Assembly: GCA_030746635.1 (NCBI GenBank)
Contig: JASLMH010000026.1
Location: 1-37,977, forward strand
Direction of reading: 5' to 3'
From: Alphaproteobacteria bacterium
GTDB lineage: Bacteria > Pseudomonadota > Alphaproteobacteria > GCA-2731375
DNA: 37,977 nucleotides
Shown in pieces: positions 8,073 through 16,774 of this stretch. The position numbers and the translations under genes are program-made. The notes beneath the pieces are model-generated. The model made no database searches. It was not told the DNA's origin and saw only the letters and a program-made list of their open reading frames with translations. The first letter of the stretch is position 1. Every line of letters starts with the position of its first letter.

Positions 8073-9965
8073 ATGTCGGAGGATCGGTTGCACAGTCAGC
8101 CACGGCGGCTTGTCGTGAAGTGGCGTCCATTCGTAGCCGTGGCGGCCGGGTCGCTGGCAATGGTTCTGCTGGCCGGACCGGCGGCGGCGGCGGCGATCCA
8201 CGCGACCGCGCCGGGCCATGCCGGCGGCGGCCTGGAAACAGCGGCGTTGTCGCCGGCGAACGCCGCCGAGGCGGCGGATATCGATCTGCCGAGAATCCTC
8301 CGGCAAGCCGACAGGCAACGCTACCGTAGAATTTTCGCGCTGCAGGAAAGCGGCGACTGGATGCGGGCCGACCAGCTGATCCGCCGGCTCGACGACCCAC
8401 TGCTGCTGGGCCATGTACTGTTCCAACGCTACATGCATCCGACCAAGTACCGCTCGCGCTACAAGGAATTGCGGGGCTGGCTGGACAGGTACGCCGACCA
8501 CCCGGGCGCGACGCGGATCCATCGGTTGGCCCAACGCCGGCGGCCGAAGGGCGCGAGAGCACCGAAGGCCCCATCGGGCCCCCGGACGGCCCGCGGCTAT
8601 GCCGACATCGAAGCGGCCTCGCAATATCAGTCGCCGCGCCGTCGCTCCGCCGCTCAGCGCCGGCTGGTCCGGCGGATCCAGGCGAAGATCCGCCGCAACG
8701 TCAGGCACGAGCGCCTGACGGTTTCGCAGAAATACCTCGACCGCAAGGATGTCCGCCGGCTGCTGGATCCGGTCGAACGTGACGAGCTGCTGGCCCGGGT
8801 GGCCGCCGCCTGGTACTACCGCGGCAACGATGGGAAGGCCTATGCGCTGGCGGCCGGGGCGGCCGATCGTACGCCACGGTATCTTTCCAACACTCACTGG
8901 ATCGCCGGCCTGGCGGCCTGGCGACTGGGCAGGATCGAGGTGGCGGCGGGCCATTTCGAGGCCTTGGCCGTCTCGCCCGTGGCCGATTCCTGGAACGCCG
9001 CCGCCGGCGCCTTCTGGGCGGCGCGGGCCAATCTGATCGCGCGGCGGCCGGACAAGGTCAATCCGCTGCTGGAAATCGCCGCCCAGCATCCCCGGACCTT
9101 CTATGGCCTGATCGCCTCGCGGCAACTGGGCGTCGACCTGAAATTGCATTGGGCGACGCCGCCCCTGACGTCGCGGGATTTGCAGCGGGTCGGCGACCTC
9201 GACGCCGTGCGCCGGGCCGTCGCGTTGGTGGAAGTCGGTCGGCCGCAAAAAGCCGAACAGGAAATCCGCCGGGCCTATTTGAGCACGAACCCGTTGAGCG
9301 GGCCGGCGCTGCTGGCCTTGGCCCACAAGATGGATCTGCCGGCGATGCAGATGCGCCTGGCGCGTGGTGTCCGCAACGCCTCCGAGCTGCTCTACGATCA
9401 AGCCCTGTTTCCCCTGCCGCCCTGGCGCCCGGAGCGCGGTTTCGCCGTCGATCGGGCGCTGTTGTTCGCCGTCATGCGCCAGGAATCGGGCTTCAACACC
9501 CGGGCAAGAAGCCCCATGGGCGCGCGCGGCCTGATGCAACTGATGCCGCGTACCGCCAGCTATGTTACCGGCGACCGCAGTCTGCGCCGCGGCAACCGGA
9601 CCAAATTGTACGATCCGGAATTCAATCTGGCGCTGGGACAGAAGTACCTCTCGCACCTGCTGCGGCAGGTCGGCGTGAAGGGCGACCTGTTCCGCCTGGT
9701 CGTGGCCTACAACGCCGGACCCGGGAACTTGCGAAAATGGCTGCGAAAGGTCACATACAAGGGTGATCCGCTGCTCTTCATCGAGAGCCTGCCGTCGCGG
9801 GAAACCCGATTGTTCGTGGAACGGGTGTTGACGAACTTCTGGATCTACCGCGAACGGCTGCAACAGGACACACCTTCGTTGGATGCGGCGGCGACCGGTC
9901 ATTGGCCGGTCTATCTGACGCTTGATGCCAACACCATCGCGAGTACCCGCCATGGCAGGAATTGA
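8073..9965 (+). CDS. Soluble lytic murein transglycosylase (SLT domain)
   Basis: C-terminal ALLFAVMRQESGFNTRARSPMGARGLMQLMPRTA ... VVAYNAGPGNLRKWL; N-terminal hydrophobic signal. Confidence 0.92.
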   Translation: MSEDRLHSQPRRLVVKWRPFVAVAAGSLAMVLLAGPAAAAAIHATAPGHAGGGLETAALSPANAAEAADIDLPRILRQADRQRYRRIFALQESGDWMRADQLIRRLDDPLLLGHVLFQRYMHPTKYRSRYKELRGWLDRYADHPGATRIHRLAQRRRPKGARAPKAPSGPRTARGYADIEAASQYQSPRRRSAAQRRLVRRIQAKIRRNVRHERLTVSQKYLDRKDVRRLLDPVERDELLARVAAAWYYRGNDGKAYALAAGAADRTPRYLSNTHWIAGLAAWRLGRIEVAAGHFEALAVSPVADSWNAAAGAFWAARANLIARRPDKVNPLLEIAAQHPRTFYGLIASRQLGVDLKLHWATPPLTSRDLQRVGDLDAVRRAVALVEVGRPQKAEQEIRRAYLSTNPLSGPALLALAHKMDLPAMQMRLARGVRNASELLYDQALFPLPPWRPERGFAVDRALLFAVMRQESGFNTRARSPMGARGLMQLMPRTASYVTGDRSLRRGNRTKLYDPEFNLALGQKYLSHLLRQVGVKGDLFRLVVAYNAGPGNLRKWLRKVTYKGDPLLFIESLPSRETRLFVERVLTNFWIYRERLQQDTPSLDAAATGHWPVYLTLDANTIASTRHGRN

Positions 9966-10497
9966 CGAATCGATCCCCTTCCGCCCGGTCAATATCGCCG
10001 TCCTGACGGTGTCGGACAGCCGCTCGGCGGCGGACGACAAATCCGGCGATATCCTGGTCGACCGGTTGAGCGAGGCCGGCCATTTCCTGGCCGACCGCGC
10101 CATCGTCAAGGACGAACAGGACGCCATCGTCGCGCAGTTGCGGCAGTGGATCGAGGATCCCTTGATCGAGGCGGTGATCTCCACCGGCGGCACCGGGGTG
10201 ACCGGCCGGGACGTCACGCCCGAAGCTTTCGCCCAGGTCTACGAGAAGGAGATCGCCGGATTCGGCGAATTGTTCCGGACCGTCAGCTTCAAGTTCATCG
10301 GCACCTCGACCATCCAGTCCCGGGCCACCGCCGGCGTCGCCGGCGGCACCTACCTGTTCGCCCTGCCCGGCTCGCCGGGGGCCTGCCGCGACGGCTGGGA
10401 CCATATCCTGAAGGACCAGTTGGACATCCGGCACCAACCCTGCAATTTCGCCGAACTGATGCCGCGGCTGCAGGAGCACTTGCAGGAAAGCGCCTGA
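9952..10497 (+). CDS. moaB: Molybdenum cofactor biosynthesis protein B
   Basis: VNIAVLTVSDSRSAADDKSGDILVDRL, VISTGGTGVTGRDVTPEA, FALPGSPGACRDGWD; start overlaps the transglycosylase 3' end. Confidence 0.93.
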   Translation: MAGIDESIPFRPVNIAVLTVSDSRSAADDKSGDILVDRLSEAGHFLADRAIVKDEQDAIVAQLRQWIEDPLIEAVISTGGTGVTGRDVTPEAFAQVYEKEIAGFGELFRTVSFKFIGTSTIQSRATAGVAGGTYLFALPGSPGACRDGWDHILKDQLDIRHQPCNFAELMPRLQEHLQESA

Positions 10498-10500
10498 GCG

Positions 10501-11094
10501 TCAGGTACCTCGATCGAGGAATCGCCGGTAGTCTTCGGCGGTATCGACGTCGGCCAGTTCATCGACCAGCGCCACCCGTGCCGCCGCCGGCAGGTTCGCC
10601 AGGGTGTCGGTCAGGGCCTGGGGGCTCGACCAGCGGACATCCCTGAATAGCTGGCGGGCGCGCCGGCCCCGGCGCAGCCCAACCAGCCAGAAGCCACCGT
10701 CGGCGGCCGGCCCGAACACCACCTCGGCCCGGCGCAGGGCGGCGAAGGCGCGGTCGACATGTTCGGGGCCGAGGCCCGGGATATCACCGCCGACCAGCAC
10801 CACCGGGCCTGCCGGCACCGCCGCCATGGCCCGCGCCATGCGTTGGCCCAAATCGCCCCGCCCCTGGCCGATGCGAGGGATGTCGCGGGGCCATTCGGCG
10901 ATCGCGCCATCGTCCGGTGTCACCACCAGCACGCACCGCCAGCGCCGATCCCGCGCCAGCCGCCGCGACAATTCCCGCAACATCCGGCGGTGGAAGCGCC
11001 AGGCCGCCAGGTGGCCTATTTGCCGACCCAGGCGGGTCTTGACGGCGCCCAGGCGGGGCGCCTTGACGAAGACCACCAGATGCCCCCTACCCAT
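10501..11094 (-). CDS. TIGR04282/DUF2064-like glycosyltransferase-family protein
   Basis: VVFVKAPRLGAVKTRLGRQIG, VVLVGGDIPGLGPEHVDRAFAAL, DGGFWLVGLRR. Confidence 0.82.
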   Translation of the reverse strand: MGRGHLVVFVKAPRLGAVKTRLGRQIGHLAAWRFHRRMLRELSRRLARDRRWRCVLVVTPDDGAIAEWPRDIPRIGQGRGDLGQRMARAMAAVPAGPVVLVGGDIPGLGPEHVDRAFAALRRAEVVFGPAADGGFWLVGLRRGRRARQLFRDVRWSSPQALTDTLANLPAAARVALVDELADVDTAEDYRRFLDRGT

Positions 11095-11767
11095 ACAGCC
11101 GCACCAACAATCGGGGCGGCAGGCCGAGGAAATACAGGCCCAGGCAGGTCAGGTTGCGCAGCGGCCGGCACCAATAGCCGCCCCGGCGATAGCGCTCGGC
11201 CGAGGTCACGGCGGCCACCGGCAGGATGTCCAGACGCCGCCGGCCGATCCGCCGGACCAGGTCGACATCCTCCATCAGCGGCAGATCGCGGAAGCCCCCG
11301 GCCTTGCCATACAGCCGGCGCGACAGCAGCAGGCCCTGGTCGCCGAACGGCAATCCCAATCGGCGGCAGCGCCAGGCCACCAGCGCTTCGTGGCGACGGG
11401 CGGCCGGCGCGGGGTCGTCCAAGGCGAAGCGGAAGGCCGCCGCCCGGCCGGCATTGCCCGCCTCGGCGATGAAGCTCTCGACCGCGAACAGCCATTCGGG
11501 CGGCAACACCGTGTCGGCGTGCACGAACAACAGCCATTCGCCGCCGGCGGCGACGGCGCCGCGCTGCAACTGGCCGCCCCGGCCCGGCCCGCCGGACAGC
11601 CAACTGGCGCCAGCGGCTTCGGCGATGTGTCGCGTGGCGTCGGTGGAACCGCCGTCGCTGACCACCACCTCCTCGATCAGGCCGCTTTGCCGCCCCGGCG
11701 CCAATGCCTCGAGACAGGCCGGCAGCCCGGCGGCCGCGTTCAGGGTTGGGATCACCACCGACAACAT
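11087..11767 (-). CDS. TIGR04283-like family 2 glycosyltransferase
   Basis: MLSVVIPTLNAAAGLPACLEAL, EVVVSDGGSTDATRHIAEAAG, WLLFVHADTVLPPEW; alternative ATG at 11776; 8-bp overlap with the next gene. Confidence 0.82.
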   Translation of the reverse strand: MLSVVIPTLNAAAGLPACLEALAPGRQSGLIEEVVVSDGGSTDATRHIAEAAGASWLSGGPGRGGQLQRGAVAAGGEWLLFVHADTVLPPEWLFAVESFIAEAGNAGRAAAFRFALDDPAPAARRHEALVAWRCRRLGLPFGDQGLLLSRRLYGKAGGFRDLPLMEDVDLVRRIGRRRLDILPVAAVTSAERYRRGGYWCRPLRNLTCLGLYFLGLPPRLLVRLYG

Positions 11768-11886
11768 GGCCGGCATCTTAATACCGATGGCCGTCACTGC
11801 GAGTCGTGGCGACGCGATTTGCCAAGAAAAGACACACGGCAAAATGTTCTTGTTTTGTTCAATAACAGGTCTAGATTCCTCTCTCC

Positions 11887-12978
11887 ATGAGCGACCACAC
11901 CACCGATCGCATGCACCCCGACGGCCGCCACGGGCGTGGTGCCGTCAGCAACCGTTCGGGCCGCTACGAGGCCCATGAACGGGCCTGGGCGGACGACGGC
12001 TGGAACGGCCTGGACCAGCCGCCGCCGCCCCTGACCACCAGCATCACCCGGGACACCAGCCGCGGCGTCATCACCCGCAACAATTCGCCCGATATCGGCT
12101 TCGACCGCTCGATCAACCCCTATCGCGGCTGCGAGCACGGCTGCATCTATTGTTTCGCCCGCCCGACCCATGCCTGGCTGGGCCTGTCGCCGGGATTGGA
12201 TTTCGAGAGCCGGCTGTTCGTCAAACCCGACGCACCGGCGGTGCTGGAACGGGAATTGCGGCGGCGCGGCTATCGCTGCCAGCCGATCGCCCTGGGCACC
12301 AACACCGATCCCTACCAGCCGACCGAAAAACGCCTGCGGGTGACGCGGGAGATCCTGAAGGTGCTGGCCGCCTGCGACCATCCCCTCTCCATCGTCACCA
12401 AATCGAACCTGGTCTGCCGCGACATCGACATCCTGGCCCCGATGGCGGCCCGCGGCCTGGCCAAGGTGGCGATATCGGTGACCAGCCTGGACCGCGCCTT
12501 GGCCCGGCGCATGGAGCCCCGGGCGGCAACGCCGGAACGCCGACTGTCGGCCCTGGCGGCGCTGAGCCAGGCGGACATCCCGACGGCGGTGATGGTGGCG
12601 CCGGTGATCCCGGCCCTGAACGACATGGAGATCGAGGCGATCCTGGGCCGGGCGGCGGCGGCCGGGGCGCGGGGTGCGGGCTATATCCTGCTGCGCCTGC
12701 CGCTGGAGATCAAAGCCCTGTGGCGGGAGTGGCTGGACGAGCACTACCCGGACCGGGCCAGCCGCATCATGCGGCATATCCGCGAGGCCCGCGGCGGCCG
12801 CGACTACGACGGCCGCTTCCACCGGCGCATGGTCGGCGGCGGCCCCTATGCCGAGATGATCGGCCGCCGTTTCGACCTGACCTGCCGACGGCTGGGCCTG
12901 GACAATCCGGAGTTCGCCCTGGATTCCGGACGGTTCCAGCCACCGCCGGCCAACGACGACCAGCTATCGCTGTTTTGA
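11887..12978 (+). CDS. PA0069-family radical SAM protein (SplB-like)
   Basis: NPYRGCEHGCIYCFARPTHAWLGLSPGLDFESRLFVKP: CxxxCxxC radical SAM motif in family context. Confidence 0.9.
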   Translation: MSDHTTDRMHPDGRHGRGAVSNRSGRYEAHERAWADDGWNGLDQPPPPLTTSITRDTSRGVITRNNSPDIGFDRSINPYRGCEHGCIYCFARPTHAWLGLSPGLDFESRLFVKPDAPAVLERELRRRGYRCQPIALGTNTDPYQPTEKRLRVTREILKVLAACDHPLSIVTKSNLVCRDIDILAPMAARGLAKVAISVTSLDRALARRMEPRAATPERRLSALAALSQADIPTAVMVAPVIPALNDMEIEAILGRAAAAGARGAGYILLRLPLEIKALWREWLDEHYPDRASRIMRHIREARGGRDYDGRFHRRMVGGGPYAEMIGRRFDLTCRRLGLDNPEFALDSGRFQPPPANDDQLSLF

Positions 12979-13035
12979 CCCGCATACCGCCAATGGCTAG
13001 AAAAGGGGAACAGTCGTGATCAAGGGAGAACAGCC

Positions 13036-13494
13036 ATGCTCGTCGTCGAAACGCCCCAGGACCTGAAGCAACATATCGGCCAGGAACTCGGGGTCAGCGA
13101 TTGGGTCACCATCGACCAGGACATGATCGACAAATTCGCCGAGACCACCGGCGACCACCAATGGATCCATGTCGACGTGGAACGGGCCAAGCGCGAACTG
13201 CCGATCGGCACCACCATCGCCCACGGCTACCTCACCCTGTCGTTGCTGCCGCGCCTGTCGCCACAGATCATGGAGATCAAGCACCGCAGCCGGGGCATCA
13301 ACTACGGCTCCAACAAGGTGCGCTTCACCGGCATGGTGCCGGCCGGCTCGCGGGTGCGCATGCGCTCGACATTGAAGGCCTGCGAGGACGTCTAGGGCGA
13401 CGGCGTGCGCATCATCTCCGAGGTCACCATGGAACGCGAGGGCGAGGAACGGCCGGTGATGATCGCGGAAACCATCTCCATCGCCTACGCTTGA
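13036..13494 (+). pseudogene. MaoC-family dehydratase, interrupted by an in-frame TAG at 13393-13395
   Basis: MLVVETPQDLKQHIGQELGVSDWVTIDQDMIDKFAETTGDHQWIHVDVERA is MaoC/hotdog; TAG after ...LKACEDV; same frame continues GDGVRIISEVTMEREGEERPVMIAETISIAYA to TGA at 13492-13494. Confidence 0.8.
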
Positions 13495-13520
13495 GGCCGG
13501 GACCGGATCGCGATGCCGCC

Positions 13521-14525
13521 ATGTGCACGGGGCAATTCGGCCAGGCCATAGTGCTGGACGGCCCCGGCAAGGCGTTGCGTCACGAACGCCGGCCGGTGCC
13601 GGAACCGGGCCCCGGCCAACTGCTGATCAAGGTCGCCGCCTGCGCCGTCTGCCGCACCGACCTGCACGTGGTCGACGGCGAGTTGACCGAACCGGCGCTG
13701 CCGCTGGTGCCGGGCCACGAGGTGGTCGGCCGCGTGGCGGAGATCGGGCCGGAGAGCGATGGCTTCACCATCGGCCAGCGGGTCGGCGTGCCCTGGCTCG
13801 GCTGGACCTGCGGGATCTGCGGCTATTGCCGCGGCGGCCGCGAGAACCTGTGCCCCGAGGCCCGCTTCACCGGCTATCAGCTCGACGGCGGCTATGCCGA
13901 CTTCATGCTGGCCGATGCCCGCTACTGCCTGCCGATCCATGGCGACTATTCCGACGTCGAGGCGGCGCCGCTGCTGTGCGCCGGCCTGATCGGCTATCGC
14001 GCCCTGAAGATGACCGGCGACGGCGAACGCCTGGGCATCTACGGCTTCGGCGCGGCGGCCCACATCGTCAGCCAACTGGCCCGCCACCAGGGCCGCAAGG
14101 TCTTCGCCTTCAGCCGGCCGGGCGATTTGGAGGCCCAGGACTTCGCCCGCGACCTGGGCGCGGTCTGGGCCGGCGGCTCCGACCAGCCGCCGCCCGACGA
14201 GCTGGACGCCGCGATCATCTTCGCTCCCGTCGGCGCCCTGGTGCCGGCCGCCCTGCGGGCCGTCGCCCCCGGCGGCACCGTGGTCTGCGGCGGCATCCAC
14301 ATGAGCGACATCCCCAGCTTCCCCTACGACTGGCTGTGGCGGGAGAAGAAGCTGGTATCGGTGGCCAACCTGACCCGGGCCGACGGCGTGGCTTTCCTGG
14401 AACTGGCGCCGCGGGTGCCGGTGCGCTGCGAGACTGTGTCCTTTCCCCTGGACCAGGCCAACGAGGCCCTCAGACGGCTACGGGCCGGCGAGTTGCGCGG
14501 CGCCGCCGTCCTGGAGATGGCCTGA
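13521..14525 (+). CDS. Zinc-dependent alcohol dehydrogenase family protein
   Basis: CAVCRTDLHVVDGEL, PLVPGHEVVGRVAEIG, CGICGYCRGGRENLCPEARFTGY. Confidence 0.92.
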   Translation: MCTGQFGQAIVLDGPGKALRHERRPVPEPGPGQLLIKVAACAVCRTDLHVVDGELTEPALPLVPGHEVVGRVAEIGPESDGFTIGQRVGVPWLGWTCGICGYCRGGRENLCPEARFTGYQLDGGYADFMLADARYCLPIHGDYSDVEAAPLLCAGLIGYRALKMTGDGERLGIYGFGAAAHIVSQLARHQGRKVFAFSRPGDLEAQDFARDLGAVWAGGSDQPPPDELDAAIIFAPVGALVPAALRAVAPGGTVVCGGIHMSDIPSFPYDWLWREKKLVSVANLTRADGVAFLELAPRVPVRCETVSFPLDQANEALRRLRAGELRGAAVLEMA

Positions 14526-14535
14526 ACCAAACCCC

Positions 14536-15684
14536 TCAATCGATATAGGGTTTCAGCAGGGCGCGGCCGATCACCACGTTCTGGATCTCGGTGGTGCCAT
14601 CGATGTATTGGCCCATCTTGGCGCAGGCCAGGTGCCGGGCCAGGGGAAAATCGTGTTTGTAACCGTCGGCGCCCATGGCCTGCATGCATTCGGCCACGCC
14701 GGTCAGGGCGACGCGGGTGGCGAACTTCTTGGCATGCGCCGCTTCGATGGCGGCGGCCTGGCCGGCATCGATCAGCCGCATCGCCTCGTAGGCCATCAGG
14801 CGGGCGGCGTGCAGATCGGTGGCGACGTCGGCGAGTTGCCATTGCAGGCCCTGGAAATCGGCGATCCGCTGGCCGAAGGCCCGGCGCCCGGCGGCATAGC
14901 CGAGGGCGACATCCAGACTGGTTCGCAGGATGCCGCAACACATGGCGGCGACGCAGGCCCGGGCCAGATCGATGCCGCTCATCGCGAACTTGAAGCCATC
15001 GCCCGGCGGCAGCAGCATCGCCCGATCCTCGACCCGACAATCCTCGAAACGGAAACCGCCGGTGCCCATGGCGTGGGCGCCAAGCGTGCTGTAGGGCGCC
15101 TCGCGCACCACGCCGTCTCGCTCGGCCTCGACCTGGAAGGTGGCGATGCCGCGCCAGCCCTTGTCCGGGTCGGTCTGGGCGTAGACGCTCAAAAGATCGG
15201 CCTCGGCGGCATTGGTGACCCAGGCCTTGCGCCCGTTCAGACGCCAGCCGTCGCCGTCCCGCGTGGCCGAGGTAGTGATGGCGGCGGCGTCCGAGCCGCC
15301 CTGGGGTTCGGTCAGCAGGAACGAGCCGATGACCTCGCCGGTCAGCATCCGGGGCAGATAGCGTTCGATATGTTCGGGGTTGCCAGCGTTGGCGATGCTG
15401 TTGAGATGGTTGTTGTGCACGACAAGGGAAAAGGCGAAGGCCATGTCCACCGCCGACAGCTCTTCGGCAACCCGGGCCAGGGTGGTTCTCGAAGCGCCCT
15501 GGCCGCCATGTTCCTTGGGCACCAGCAGGCTTCCCAGGCCGGCCTCGACGGCGGCCCGGATGGCCTCACGCGGCATCACGCGGTCGCGTTCCCAATCGGC
15601 CGCCCGTGGCGCGACGACGTCGGCGGCGAAGGCCCGGGCGGTCTCGACCAGGCGCTGTTCCTCTTCCGTGAGGGCGATATCCAT
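14536..15684 (-). CDS. Acyl-CoA dehydrogenase family protein
   Basis: MDIALTEEEQRLVETARAFA, FLLTEPQGGSDAAAITTSA, AECMQAMGADGYKHDFPLARHLACAKMGQYIDGTTEIQNVVIGR. Confidence 0.95.
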   Translation of the reverse strand: MDIALTEEEQRLVETARAFAADVVAPRAADWERDRVMPREAIRAAVEAGLGSLLVPKEHGGQGASRTTLARVAEELSAVDMAFAFSLVVHNNHLNSIANAGNPEHIERYLPRMLTGEVIGSFLLTEPQGGSDAAAITTSATRDGDGWRLNGRKAWVTNAAEADLLSVYAQTDPDKGWRGIATFQVEAERDGVVREAPYSTLGAHAMGTGGFRFEDCRVEDRAMLLPPGDGFKFAMSGIDLARACVAAMCCGILRTSLDVALGYAAGRRAFGQRIADFQGLQWQLADVATDLHAARLMAYEAMRLIDAGQAAAIEAAHAKKFATRVALTGVAECMQAMGADGYKHDFPLARHLACAKMGQYIDGTTEIQNVVIGRALLKPYID

Positions 15685-15755
15685 GACGTACTCCGCTATG
15701 ATCACTGCCCGACATCTTGGGTCAGCGGCAACAGCGGGGCAAGGACGAGGCACGT

Positions 15756-16430
15756 ATGCTCATCGCCATCGAAGGCATCGACGGTGCCGGCAAGGGCACG
15801 CTCTGCCGGGAATTGCTCGGCCTGGCGCGCGGAGCCGGCATCGACGCCGCGACCCTGTCGTTTCCGCGCTATGGGGAGACCCGCTTCGCCGAGCTGATCG
15901 GCCAGTACCTGAATGGCCAGATGGGCAGCCTCGACGAGGTGCCGATCAAATTCGCGGCGTTGCTTTACGGCGGCGACCGGTTCGAAAGCCGCCAGCACCT
16001 GCTCGATCTGTCGCCCGCTGACGGCTTGCTGATCCTCGACCGTTACGTCGCCTCGAACATCGCCTACAACGCCGCCAAGCTGCCGCCCGGGCAGCGCCCG
16101 GAACTGATCGCCTGGATCGAACGGCTGGAGTTCGAAATGTTCGGGCTGCCGCGCCCGGACCTGACATTGCTGTTGGCCACCCAACCGCAACTGGCCGACC
16201 AGTTGGTCGCCCGCAAGGGCGAACGCGGCTACACCGAGGCGACCCGCGACCTGCACGAGGCCGACCGGGACTATCTGTCGACGGTGGCGGCGGTCTACGC
16301 CGAGCTGGCGGCGGCCGACCCCGACCATTGGCTGATCGTCGACCCATTGGGCGAGAGCGGCGCCTTGCGGCCGCCGGAAGCGATCGCCGGGCAGGTCTGG
16401 CGCGACCTGCGGCCTCGCCTGGATCCATAG
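15756..16430 (+). CDS. dTMP kinase-like P-loop kinase
   Basis: MLIAIEGIDGAGKGTLCREL P-loop; SFPRYGETRFAELIGQYL; LLILDRYVASNIAYNAAKLP. Confidence 0.82.
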   Translation: MLIAIEGIDGAGKGTLCRELLGLARGAGIDAATLSFPRYGETRFAELIGQYLNGQMGSLDEVPIKFAALLYGGDRFESRQHLLDLSPADGLLILDRYVASNIAYNAAKLPPGQRPELIAWIERLEFEMFGLPRPDLTLLLATQPQLADQLVARKGERGYTEATRDLHEADRDYLSTVAAVYAELAAADPDHWLIVDPLGESGALRPPEAIAGQVWRDLRPRLDP

Positions 16431-16482
16431 GATTTCCGTCCTTCGGCCAAAGGGCAGCCCCTGTGGCCCGGCGGAAAGGCTG

Positions 16483-16629
16483 TTAGCGGCCGACGCGACC
16501 CTCCAGCATCAGGGCGCTGAGCCCGACGCCCTTGGCGACGGGATGTTCGGTGGCGTAGCGCGGGATGCTGTTGGCGTCTTCGAGTCCCAGGCGGCCGACG
16601 AAAGCCGCGATGCGGTGAAGCATGTTCAT
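16483..16629 (-). CDS. 48-aa hypothetical protein
   Basis: MNMLHRIAAFVGRLGLEDANSIPRYATEHPVAKGVGLSALMLEGRVGR; start preceded by AAAGGACGAACG (SD-like at good spacing). Confidence 0.5.
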   Translation of the reverse strand: MNMLHRIAAFVGRLGLEDANSIPRYATEHPVAKGVGLSALMLEGRVGR

Positions 16630-16738
16630 CGTTCGTCCTTTCGGGAGATCGCCGGCGCCGCTGGGGCGCCGTCGGTGGCAACTGATAGCGAGGAGATAGT
16701 CCCTGCGTCGGCGCGGGACAATTGCAATTTCCAAGACG

Positions 16739-16763
16739 GAGCCATGCCGTCATCGCATGGCTC
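16739..16763 (-). terminator. 9-bp perfect inverted repeat (gagccatgc-cgtcatc-gcatggctc) downstream of the SDR gene; candidate terminator
   Basis: Inverted repeat read directly, 12 bp past the SDR stop on the minus strand; poor T-tract. Confidence 0.45.
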
Positions 16764-16774
16764 GACCGGAGCCC

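Noticed and set aside
8058-10217. 719-aa minus-strand ORF opposite the lytic transglycosylase and moaB
   Set aside because: Shadow ORF; the plus strand has clear SLT and MoaB motifs.
13393-13395. Genetic code recoding of TAG (e.g. pyrrolysine)
   Set aside because: TAG is the normal stop of other intact genes here, and no pyl genes are visible; mutation or sequence error is simpler.
13101-13520. N-terminal extension of the Zn-ADH ORF into the MaoC region
   Set aside because: It is an alternative frame of the MaoC gene; the homologous ADH start is the ATG at 13521.
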